Assembly: GCA_002159155.1 (NCBI GenBank)
Contig: LZRQ01000123.1
Span: 1-10,757, forward strand
DNA from: Firmicutes bacterium ZCTH02-B6
GTDB taxonomy: Bacteria > Bacillota > Limnochordia > Limnochordales > ZCTH02-B6
Direction: 5' to 3'
DNA length: 10,757 bases
Part shown: one piece after another, positions 1-5,670 of the stretch
How the letters are laid out: the number at the start of each line of letters is the position of its first letter
Position numbering within the stretch: the first letter of the stretch is position 1
Notes under the pieces: generated by a model
What the model was told of the DNA's origin: nothing
The model's input: only the letters and a program-made list of their open reading frames with translations
Databases searched by the model: none
Translations under genes and position numbers: made by a program

Positions 1-917
1 ATGCGTTACTGGCGCAAACGGCTCCCGACGCGGTAGTGGTGCAGGGTGACACGACGACCGCCATGGCCGCGGCGCTGGCCGCGTTTCATCGGCGCATACC
101 GGCCGCCCACGTGGAGGCGGGATTGCGCACAGCGGATCCCCTCAATCCCTTCCCGGAAGAGATGAACCGCAGGCTGGTTGGGCGCATCGCGGCCTGGCAT
201 TTCGCGCCCACCGCCGGCGCCCGCGACAACCTCTTGCGCGAGCACGTGGCCCCGGAGAAGGTGCTCGTCACGGGCAACACGGTGATTGACGCCCTTTACA
301 TGGCCCGGCGGCCGGATTACAAGTTTAGCGATCCCGTGCTGGAGCAGGCGGCGGCATGGCCCGGGCGACTGGTGCTCTTGACGACGCACCGCCGGGAAAA
401 CTTGGGTGAGCCGCTGCGCCGTATCTACGGGGCTGTGCGGCGCCTGCTGGAGCGGTTTGCTGACGTGGCGGTGGTGTTTCCGGTACACCGCAATCCCCAC
501 GTGCGGGCGGCGGCCCAGGAGTTGGCCGGCCACGAGCGGGTGTACCTGATGGAGCCGCCCCACTACTTGGACTTTGTCCACCTGCTGGAGCGGAGCTACC
601 TGGTGCTGACCGACTCGGGCGGCATCCAGGAGGAGGCGTTGGCCCTGGATAAGCCGGTGTTGGTGCTGCGAACGACCACCGAACGGCCCGAGGGTATCGC
701 AGCCGGCGGTGCGCGCCTTGCTGGGACCGATCCCGAGCAGATCGAGCGGGAAGCGGCGCGCTTGCTTATGGACCCGGACGCCTACAGGGCTATGGCCACA
801 GCGCCCAATCCTTACGGGGACGGGCGAGCGTCCGAGCGCATCGCCCACGCTTTAGAGCACATCTTTGGCTGGGAGCCCGAATGGCCGCAGGACTTCGCGT
901 TTCACCCAGGCGCATGA
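1..917 (+). CDS. wecB: UDP-N-acetylglucosamine 2-epimerase (non-hydrolysing), 5'-truncated
   Basis: The enzyme interconverts UDP-GlcNAc and UDP-ManNAc in the cytoplasm, supplying ManNAc for cell-wall teichoic acid or polysaccharide linkage units. The reading frame is open to the left edge (first full codon at 3), so the start lies outside the window. About 304 residues are visible against a usual 370-385, so roughly 70-80 N-terminal residues are missing. Family signatures are clear: VQGDTTT (39-59), HVEAGLRT followed by DPxNPFPEExNRR (108-174), THRREN (around 382-402), LTDSGGIQEEA (around 605-640), RTTTERPEG, and NPYGDGRASERI near the C-terminus. These include the acidic and histidine residues used in catalysis by this family. 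The gene is often called mnaA in Bacillus, where I recall it sitting directly upstream of the atp operon, as here. It ends about 50 bp before the atp promoter, with no convincing terminator between, so read-through is possible. Confidence 0.95.
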   Translation, partial: ALLAQTAPDAVVVQGDTTTAMAAALAAFHRRIPAAHVEAGLRTADPLNPFPEEMNRRLVGRIAAWHFAPTAGARDNLLREHVAPEKVLVTGNTVIDALYMARRPDYKFSDPVLEQAAAWPGRLVLLTTHRRENLGEPLRRIYGAVRRLLERFADVAVVFPVHRNPHVRAAAQELAGHERVYLMEPPHYLDFVHLLERSYLVLTDSGGIQEEALALDKPVLVLRTTTERPEGIAAGGARLAGTDPEQIEREAARLLMDPDAYRAMATAPNPYGDGRASERIAHALEHIFGWEPEWPQDFAFHPGA

Positions 918-941
918 ACCGGCGCGCGGCGCTAGGGTCAA

Positions 942-979
942 GTGTCACCATTGAAAGCGGAAACGTTGCAAAGTGACAC
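942..979. promoter_or_regulatory. Inverted repeat overlapping the atp promoter (candidate operator)
   Basis: GTGTCAC (942-948) and GTGACAC (973-979) form a perfect 7-bp inverted repeat with 24 bp between arms, centres 31 bp apart (about three helical turns). The -35 element lies between the arms and the right arm occupies the -35/-10 spacer, so a bound dimer would cover the promoter. The repeat lies upstream of the predicted start site, so it would act as DNA rather than as an RNA hairpin. It does not match the Rex, CcpA or FNR consensus sites that I know. No T-tract follows, so it is not a terminator for the epimerase gene. It could be chance. Confidence 0.4.
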
Positions 980-994
980 ACCCTGTACTATAAT
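966..994 (+). promoter_or_regulatory. Predicted sigma-A promoter of the atp operon
   Basis: TTGCAA at 966-971 and a perfect TATAAT at 989-994 are separated by 17 bp, in an AT-rich island within GC-rich DNA. A second possible -35 (TTGAAA, 951-956) is too far away for this -10. Transcription would start near 1001, leaving a leader of about 18 nt if atpZ starts at 1019 or about 57 nt if it starts at 1058. The position just before the first atp gene fits an operon promoter. The call rests on sequence match only. Confidence 0.8.
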
Positions 995-1018
995 AGGTGC
1001 CGTTGGTTCCGGGAACGC

Positions 1019-1375
1019 ATGGGGCCGCTTGCATACCCGGGTAGTGGGGGATTGGCCTTGCGTGGCGCCGGGGACTATGGCCGGTATGGCAGCATCGGTA
1101 TCTCTTTGGTGCTGACAACCGCCGTTTACATCTACCTCGGCTACCGGGCGGGGACATGGCTCGATGAGCGTAGCCAGACCGCCCCGGTCTTCATGGTTCT
1201 CGGGATCGTGCTGGGCATGGTGCTGAGCATGCTCTCGCTGGTGAAGGAAGTCATGGCCCTCCAACGTTCCGGGGCGGAATCGCGCCCGGGTGGAGGGCAC
1301 ACGCGTGTCCGGGATCGTGAAAAAGAGAACTTTCCCGAAGGCGACGATCCTTCAAGCGGGACCGATTCGCCTTAG
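1019..1375 (+). CDS. atpZ: AtpZ-type ATP synthase accessory membrane protein
   Basis: This small membrane protein of the AtpZ/AtpI family (Pfam ATPase_gene1) is encoded first in many Firmicute atp operons. AtpZ, with AtpI, has been linked in alkaliphilic Bacillus to divalent-cation transport and synthase assembly. As written it is 118 residues. Two predicted membrane helices lie at about 25-41 and 56-75, with the family's GYRAGTWLDE motif at 41-50 between them, followed by a hydrophilic, charged tail (82-118). The start is uncertain. ATG at 1019 has almost no SD sequence, while an in-frame TTG at 1058 follows GTGGGGG with about 7 nt spacing and would give 105 residues beginning just before the conserved region. 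The stop at 1373-1375 is 14 nt before atpI. Identity is supported by topology, motif and operon position, and the start codon is the weak point. Confidence 0.82.
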   Translation: MGPLAYPGSGGLALRGAGDYGRYGSIGISLVLTTAVYIYLGYRAGTWLDERSQTAPVFMVLGIVLGMVLSMLSLVKEVMALQRSGAESRPGGGHTRVRDREKENFPEGDDPSSGTDSP

Positions 1376-1389
1376 GGAAAGGATGAACG

Positions 1390-1758
1390 TTGAGGGTGGA
1401 CAACCAGTGGGGGCGGCTCGGGGCCATCGTCGTGTTTGGCGTCGGGTCGGCGGTGGTGCTGTTTGGAGTAGGTTTGCGCGGCGCGGCCGCCGGCGTGCTG
1501 GCGGGAACGCCGATCAGCATGGTCAATCATTTTATGATGCATTCGGCCATGCGGGCGTTGGGCGACCGGCCGGATGACCAGGCGCAGTACCGCCTGATGC
1601 AGCGGGTGATGTTGCGGCTGCTTTTGTCGGCTGTCATCCTCGCGGTGGCGGCGCCGTTGGGCCTTGAGGTGCTGCTTGGGGTTCTAACCGGCGTTTTGGC
1701 GGAAGTAATGGTCTACTTCGGAGACGCGGCAAAGGCCGCCCTGGGGCGCAAGGGGTGA
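1390..1758 (+). CDS. atpI: ATP synthase subunit I (c-ring assembly factor)
   Basis: This is a 122-residue polytopic protein of the ATP-synt_I family. AtpI is not part of the finished enzyme; in several bacteria it assists c-ring assembly or stability. Four hydrophobic segments are visible at about 11-28, 31-48, 73-90 and 92-112. The loop after helix 2 (SMVNHFMMHSAMRAL) matches the family's conserved N-rich, basic hairpin. Translation appears to start at TTG 1390, preceded by AAAGGATGA at 1378-1386. An in-frame GTG at 1396 is the alternative. The stop at 1756-1758 lies 7 nt before atpB, and the SD of atpB (AAGGGGTGA) overlaps this gene's last codons, so the two are probably translationally coupled. 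Sequence conservation in this family is low, so topology and position carry much of the call. Confidence 0.85.
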   Translation: MRVDNQWGRLGAIVVFGVGSAVVLFGVGLRGAAAGVLAGTPISMVNHFMMHSAMRALGDRPDDQAQYRLMQRVMLRLLLSAVILAVAAPLGLEVLLGVLTGVLAEVMVYFGDAAKAALGRKG

Positions 1759-1765
1759 GCGGAGC

Positions 1766-2458
1766 TTGGATCGTATCATCCAGCAGCTGAACGAGGTCAT
1801 GGACCACTTGGTCCGTTTTGATGTGCTCCACATCGGGCCGGTCACCATTACCTCCACCGTCATCAACACCTGGATCGTCATGATCGTACTTTTCGCTGCC
1901 GTCAAGCTGCTCACCCGGGGCGGGTTTCACGAGGTTCCTCGCGGCGCACAAGTTTTCATCGAGATGGTTGTTGAATTTCTCTATGGGCTGCTGGAGGGCG
2001 CCATGGGCAAACATGGGCGCAAGTATCTCTGGATTGTAGGCAGCCTTTTCGTGTTTATCCTGTTCATGAACTTGTCCTGGTTCATCCCCGGGTTCGTGCC
2101 GCCGACGACGGACATTATGACGACCGCAGCCCTGGCCATCACCACCATCGTTCTCACCCACGTCATGGGTATCAAGGAAAAGGGCTTCAAGGGATACCTG
2201 CACAACTACGTCTCACCGGTCGTCATCATGCTGCCTATGAACATCCTCGAGGAGATCGTGAAGCCCTTCTCCCTGGCCATCCGTTTGTTTGGCAACATGT
2301 TCGGTGAGAAGACGGTTGTCACGATCCTCGCCGTCTTGGTTCCCGTGGTGCTTCCCGTGCCCGTAATGATGCTGGGGCTGCTCATGGGATTCATTCAGGC
2401 GTTTATCTTTACGCTGCTCACTTGCACCTATTTGGCCACTCAAACCCACGGCCACTAG
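1766..2458 (+). CDS. atpB: F1Fo ATP synthase subunit a
   Basis: Subunit a forms the two proton half-channels against the c-ring. It is 230 residues, within the usual range for Firmicutes. The essential arginine is Arg173 in the AIRLFGNMFGE motif, with Asn177 four residues on (E. coli Arg210 and Asn214), and Gln211 in FIQAFIFTLLTCTYL corresponds to E. coli Gln252. PPTTDIMTTAALAI (112-125) is the usual conserved loop and helix. Five or six membrane helices are predicted. The start is TTG at 1766, chosen because AAGGGGTGA (1750-1758) lies 7 nt upstream and the protein begins at the normal N-terminus; there is no nearby in-frame ATG that keeps the first helix. It is separated from atpE by 80 nt with two RNA hairpins. 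Confidence 0.97.
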   Translation: MDRIIQQLNEVMDHLVRFDVLHIGPVTITSTVINTWIVMIVLFAAVKLLTRGGFHEVPRGAQVFIEMVVEFLYGLLEGAMGKHGRKYLWIVGSLFVFILFMNLSWFIPGFVPPTTDIMTTAALAITTIVLTHVMGIKEKGFKGYLHNYVSPVVIMLPMNILEEIVKPFSLAIRLFGNMFGEKTVVTILAVLVPVVLPVPVMMLGLLMGFIQAFIFTLLTCTYLATQTHGH

Positions 2459-2474
2459 AGCGGCGTAAATCCAT

Positions 2475-2507
2475 CTAGCGCGCAGCTAGTCGTGGCGGCG
2501 TCGCCAC
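2475..2507 (+). repeat. Two adjacent RNA hairpins between atpB and atpE
   Basis: CTAGC (2475-2479) pairs with GCTAG (2485-2489) around a 5-nt loop. Three bases later GTGGCG (2492-2497) pairs perfectly with CGCCAC (2502-2507) around a GCGT loop. No T-tract follows, so these are not terminators. They sit just upstream of the strong atpE ribosome site. By analogy with other atp operons they may protect or process the atpE message or hold its SD in an open region, but that is inference. Confidence 0.55.
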
Positions 2508-2520
2508 ACGCGCTGAGGGG

Positions 2521-2530
2521 AAAGGAGGGA
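2521..2530 (+). promoter_or_regulatory. Strong Shine-Dalgarno of atpE
   Basis: AAAGGAGGGA (2521-2530) contains a full AGGAGG (2523-2528), 10 nt before the ATG at 2539. The leader between them (GAAACACAAG) is A-rich and unlikely to fold. It is one of the best SD matches in the operon, consistent with c being needed in about 8-17 copies per enzyme. Confidence 0.75.
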
Positions 2531-2538
2531 AACACAAG

Positions 2539-2763
2539 ATGACGGTTGCTGGTCTGTTCGCTGTGGCCCTGGCGATCGCTCTGCCGGCCATGACGTCCGC
2601 GCTGAGCCAGGCCTGGGCGACCTCCAAGGCTATGGAGTCCATGTCCCGTCAGCCGGAGGCCGCCGGCGACATGCGCACGGCCCTGCTGATCGCTCTCGCG
2701 TTCATGGAGGCCCTTACGCTCTTCTCCTTCGTTATTGCCATTTTGCTGTGGACCTCGCTGTAA
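2539..2763 (+). CDS. atpE: F1Fo ATP synthase subunit c (proteolipid), glycine-poor first helix
   Basis: Subunit c forms the membrane rotor ring that carries protons past subunit a. It is 74 residues, a two-helix hairpin with helix 1 at about 4-31, the polar RQPE loop at 37-40 and helix 2 at about 46-72. Glu57 in AFMEALT is the proton-binding carboxylate, 20 residues after Arg37 as in E. coli (Arg41 to Asp61). Gln24 matches the glutamine near the ion site of Ilyobacter and cyanobacterial c subunits, but the residue after Glu57 is Ala58 rather than Ser, and Phe62 replaces Tyr. Together these favour H+ over Na+. Oddly, helix 1 has no GxGxGxG motif: the glycine positions hold Thr19, Ala21, Ser23 and Ala25, and Pro16 also replaces a common Gly. 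Only Gly5 and Gly43 remain in the protein. ATG at 2539 has a strong SD. Confidence 0.96.
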   Translation: MTVAGLFAVALAIALPAMTSALSQAWATSKAMESMSRQPEAAGDMRTALLIALAFMEALTLFSFVIAILLWTSL

Positions 2764-2830
2764 GGCTTCGAAGGATAAGCTGAGGGCAAAGGGCGCGGGC
2801 ACGACGGGCGTGGAAGGTTGCGGGCGCCCA

Positions 2831-2859
2831 CCGGGAATTTTGCCCGGGGCCAGAGGCCC
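2831..2859 (+). repeat. GC-rich hairpins in the first half of the atpE-atpF spacer
   Basis: CCGGG (2831-2835) can pair with CCCGG (2843-2847) around AATTTTG, and GGGCC (2847-2851) with GGCCC (2855-2859) around AGA. The two overlap by one base, so they compete or stack. A GGGCGCCC palindrome (2822-2829) precedes them. They belong to the 200-nt spacer 2764-2963, in which I see no credible gene or promoter. Confidence 0.35.
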
Positions 2860-2893
2860 AAGTGGTGGGGCCCGGATGATTTGCCGTGCGGGG

Positions 2894-2923
2894 CGGGGAA
2901 CGGGACGAGCTGCCCGTTCCCCG
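2894..2923 (+). repeat. Perfect 11-bp RNA hairpin between atpE and atpF
   Basis: CGGGGAACGGG (2894-2904) is exactly complementary to CCCGTTCCCCG (2913-2923), leaving the 8-nt loop ACGAGCTG. It is among the strongest stem-loops in the window. The bases after it are GCCGCGCC rather than T, so it should not terminate by itself. It lies 130 nt after the atpE stop and 40 nt before atpF, where a stable hairpin could stabilise the upstream atpE message against 3' exonucleases or mark a processing point. Confidence 0.7.
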
Positions 2924-2963
2924 GCCGCGCCGCGTGCGGGCGCCGGCGAAGGGGGAACGCGCG

Positions 2964-3539
2964 ATGCTGCTGACAGTGCTGGCCGCAGTGGCGGCGGAAG
3001 GGCAGGGCCCCAGCCAGCCGCTGACCTTTGATGTGTGGACTTGGTTGTTCCAGTCCATCAACGTTCTCATCATCATGCTGCTTTTGTACAAGTTTCTCTG
3101 GCGGCCTGTGCAGGGGATCATGCATAAGCGCGAGGAGTTCATTGAGACCTCGCTGAAGAAAGCCGCCGAATCCCGGGAAGAGGCGGAGCGCCTGCTCGCC
3201 GAGTACCAGGCCAAGATGCAGCAGGCGCGGGCCGAGGCCCAAGCGACCATCGACGAGGCGGTGCGAAAGGCGGAAGAGGCCCGCCAGCGCATTTTGCAGC
3301 AGGCTGAGGAGGAGGCCGAGCAGCAGTTGGCCCGGGCCCGGGCTGACATCGCCCGGGAACGGGAGACGGCTGTCGCCGCCATCCGGGAAGAGGTTGCGAA
3401 TCTGGTGGTGCTTGCGGCCGGCAAGCTGATCGGCAAGACGCTAACGGCCGATGACCACAAGCGGCTGGTCAAGCAGTTTGTTGATGAAGTGGCGGCAGGG
3501 ACCCAGGACGCTCAGGCCGGCCCGGGGGATGTGCAATGA
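2964..3539 (+). CDS. atpF: F1Fo ATP synthase subunit b
   Basis: Subunit b is the membrane-anchored coiled coil of the peripheral stalk, holding alpha3beta3 and delta against subunit a. It is 191 residues. There is a short N-terminal lead, one membrane helix at about 25-45, the basic membrane-exit segment YKFLWRPVQGIMHKREEFI (42-60), then a long Ala/Glu/Arg/Gln-rich coiled coil (about 60-150) and a C-terminal delta-binding part containing LAAGKLIGKTL. ATG at 2964 was chosen because AAGGGGGAA (2949-2957) lies 6-7 nt upstream. An in-frame GTG at 2886 would add 26 residues without family resemblance and would place the 11-bp hairpin inside the coding sequence. The stop overlaps the atpH start as ATGA (3536-3539), so atpH is probably translated by coupling. 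Confidence 0.95.
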   Translation: MLLTVLAAVAAEGQGPSQPLTFDVWTWLFQSINVLIIMLLLYKFLWRPVQGIMHKREEFIETSLKKAAESREEAERLLAEYQAKMQQARAEAQATIDEAVRKAEEARQRILQQAEEEAEQQLARARADIARERETAVAAIREEVANLVVLAAGKLIGKTLTADDHKRLVKQFVDEVAAGTQDAQAGPGDVQ

Positions 3540-4096
3540 CGAGCAACCTGCGGCTGGCGCGCCGCTATGCCCGGGCGTTGGGTGACTTGGCCCAGGAGCG
3601 CGGGGTACTTGATCAGGTGGAGCAGGAGATGGGCCGCGTGGCGGCGGTCATCCGGGGCGATGCCGGCGTACGGGACCTGGTGGAAAGCCAGCGGGTCCCG
3701 GCCGACGCCAAGCTGGATCTCCTGCTGCGGGCAGCCGGGGAACCGGTGTCGGACGTGACGCGTCTGTTTCTGCGGCTCGTCATCAGCAAGCGCCGGGAAC
3801 GGTTTCTGCCCGAGATGTACCAGCAGTTTGTGGCGTACGCGGACGAAATGCGGGACATCGTCGAGGTCGAGGTGCACAGCGCCCACCCCTTGTCAGATGA
3901 GGAGATGGAGAACTTGCGCCAGCGCCTGGGAGCCTTGACGGGCAAGCAGGCGCGGATTCGCAACGTGGTGCGGCCCGAGATTATCGGCGGTGTCGTCGCG
4001 CGTATCGGCGACCTGGTCATGGACGGCAGCGTGGCCCGGCGTCTCGAGCGGCTGAAGGAGAGCTTGCGCGGGACCCGACTTGAGAATGTGGGGTGA
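3536..4096 (+). CDS. atpH: F1Fo ATP synthase subunit delta
   Basis: Delta (the OSCP homologue) caps the alpha3beta3 hexamer and binds the C-terminus of subunit b in the peripheral stalk. It is 186 residues, normal for the family. The N-terminal helical bundle begins with LRLARRYARALGDLAQERG, the FLRLVISKRRERFLPEM segment falls near 80-97, and the C-terminal signature IIGGVVARIGDLVMDGSVARRLERL (about 152-176) is diagnostic. The ATG at 3536 overlaps the atpF stop by four bases. Its own stop TGA (4094-4096) is just before the atpA start, 5 nt away if atpA begins at 4102. Tight packing from atpF to atpA contrasts with the wide spacing around atpE. Nothing unusual is seen. Confidence 0.95.
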   Translation: MTSNLRLARRYARALGDLAQERGVLDQVEQEMGRVAAVIRGDAGVRDLVESQRVPADAKLDLLLRAAGEPVSDVTRLFLRLVISKRRERFLPEMYQQFVAYADEMRDIVEVEVHSAHPLSDEEMENLRQRLGALTGKQARIRNVVRPEIIGGVVARIGDLVMDGSVARRLERLKESLRGTRLENVG

Positions 4097-4101
4097 CAGT
4101 T

Positions 4102-5622
4102 GTGTCAATCCGGCCCGAAGAGATCAGTGCCATCCTGAAGCAGCAGATCGAGCGCTTCCAGGCGGACATTGAGGTTCAAAACGTCGGCACCGTCATCATG
4201 GTCGGTGACGGGATCGCACGCGTGTGGGGCTTGGAGGAGTGTATGGCCGGCGAGCTGCTGGAGTTTCCCGGCGGCACGTACGGCATGGCCCTCAACCTTG
4301 AAGAGGACAACATCGGCGCGGTTATTTTGGGGCCGTACTCGCACATCAAGGAAGGCGACACGGTCAAGCGCACGGGCCGCATTGTGGAGGTACCCGTAGG
4401 CGAGGCCCTCATCGGCCGCGTGGTCAACCCGCTCGGCCAGCCGCTGGACGGCAAGGGGCCCATCACGACCAACAAGTTCCGGCCGGTAGAGTCGCCGGCG
4501 CCGGGCGTTATTGATCGACGGGCGGTGCATCAGCCCCTGCAGACGGGTCTAAAGGCCATTGACTCGATGGTGCCCATCGGCCGGGGTCAGCGCGAGCTCA
4601 TCATCGGTGACCGCCAGACCGGTAAGACCGCCCTGGCTGTGGATACGATCATCAACCAGCGGGGCGGTGACGTGATTTGCATTTACGTCGCCATCGGTCA
4701 GAAGGCGTCGACGGTTGCCGGTGTGGTGGAGACGCTCAAGAAGTACGGCGCGATGGACTACACCATTGTGGTTTCGGCGACCGCTTCGGAGCCTGCACCG
4801 CTGTTGTACTTGGCTCCTTACGCCGGCACGGCCATGGGCGAGGAGTTCATGTACAACGGCAAGCACGTGCTGATCGTCTATGACGACTTGTCCAAGCACG
4901 CGGCTGCATACCGCGAGCTGTCGCTGCTCCTGCGCCGGCCGCCGGGCCGCGAAGCGTATCCGGGCGACGTTTTCTACCTGCACTCTCGTCTCCTGGAGCG
5001 CTCGGCTAAGCTGAGCGATGCGCTCGGAGGCGGCTCGCTCACGGCGCTGCCCATCATCGAGACGCAGGCGGGCGACATCTCGGCTTATATTCCGACGAAC
5101 GTCATCTCGATTACTGACGGGCAGATCTTCCTGGAGTCGGACCTTTTCTACGCGGGTGTGCGGCCGGCCATCAACGTGGGCCGCTCGGTGTCCCGCGTCG
5201 GTGGCGACGCGCAAATCAAGGCCATGAAGAAGGTTGCCGGTCACCTGCGCCTCGAGCTGTCGCAGTACCGGGAGTTGGCGGCGTTCGCCCAGTTTGGTTC
5301 GGATCTCGACAAGGCAACACAGGCCCGCCTTATCCGCGGCGAGCGGACGGTCGAGATCCTTAAGCAGGGCCAGTACCAGCCGATGCCGGTCGAGGAGCAG
5401 GTCGTGGTGATTTACGCCGCCACCAACGGCTACCTGGACGACATGCCGGTCGAATCCGTGCGCAAGTGGGAAGCTGGTTTCCTCAACTTCATGCGGGTGG
5501 AGCGGCAGGAAATCCTCGAGGCCATCCGGTCCACTGGGCAGCTCGCTGCGGAAACCGAGGAGCAGCTTAAGCAGGCTATCGTGGAGTTTAAGGGTCGTTT
5601 CGTGGCCAGCAAGTCGGCTTAG
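4102..5622 (+). CDS. atpA: F1Fo ATP synthase subunit alpha
   Basis: Alpha provides the three non-catalytic nucleotide sites of F1 and an arginine finger to the catalytic sites on beta. With the GTG start at 4102 it is 506 residues and begins MSIRPEEISAILKQQI, the classic alpha N-terminus. GGGGTGA (4090-4096) lies 5 nt upstream and supports this start. A GTG at 4093, overlapping the atpH stop, would add three residues and has a poor SD. The P-loop GDRQTGKT is at 169-176, the Walker B aspartate is Asp261 in IVYDDLSKHA, and the arginine finger is Arg365 in SVSRVGGDAQ. PAINVGRSVSRVGG is the family signature region. The gene shows no truncation or insertion. It is followed by a 48-nt spacer with one hairpin before atpG. 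Confidence 0.98.
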   Translation: MSIRPEEISAILKQQIERFQADIEVQNVGTVIMVGDGIARVWGLEECMAGELLEFPGGTYGMALNLEEDNIGAVILGPYSHIKEGDTVKRTGRIVEVPVGEALIGRVVNPLGQPLDGKGPITTNKFRPVESPAPGVIDRRAVHQPLQTGLKAIDSMVPIGRGQRELIIGDRQTGKTALAVDTIINQRGGDVICIYVAIGQKASTVAGVVETLKKYGAMDYTIVVSATASEPAPLLYLAPYAGTAMGEEFMYNGKHVLIVYDDLSKHAAAYRELSLLLRRPPGREAYPGDVFYLHSRLLERSAKLSDALGGGSLTALPIIETQAGDISAYIPTNVISITDGQIFLESDLFYAGVRPAINVGRSVSRVGGDAQIKAMKKVAGHLRLELSQYRELAAFAQFGSDLDKATQARLIRGERTVEILKQGQYQPMPVEEQVVVIYAATNGYLDDMPVESVRKWEAGFLNFMRVERQEILEAIRSTGQLAAETEEQLKQAIVEFKGRFVASKSA

Positions 5623-5630
5623 AGCCCGGC

Positions 5631-5647
5631 GGGCGCGCCATGCGCCC
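5631..5647 (+). repeat. RNA hairpin between atpA and atpG
   Basis: GGGCGC (5631-5636) pairs perfectly with GCGCCC (5642-5647) around GCCAT. It lies 8 nt after the atpA stop and about 8 nt before the atpG SD. No T-tract follows. It is a short GC-rich stem in GC-rich DNA, so its biological meaning is uncertain. Confidence 0.4.
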
Positions 5648-5670
5648 CTGGACGAAGGTGGTGACAGCCG

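Noticed and set aside
2607..2724. Sodium-binding c subunit (Gln24 and Glu57 as in Ilyobacter)
   Set aside because: The Ser next to the carboxylate is Ala58 and the Tyr is Phe62, so the Na+ ligand set is incomplete. A proton rotor is more likely.
2894..2923. Reading the 11-bp hairpin as a terminator after atpE
   Set aside because: No T-tract follows and five essential synthase genes lie downstream. Partial termination cannot be excluded.
2886..2963. Upstream GTG start for atpF adding 26 residues
   Set aside because: The added residues are not b-like, the segment contains the 11-bp hairpin, and ATG 2964 has its own SD.
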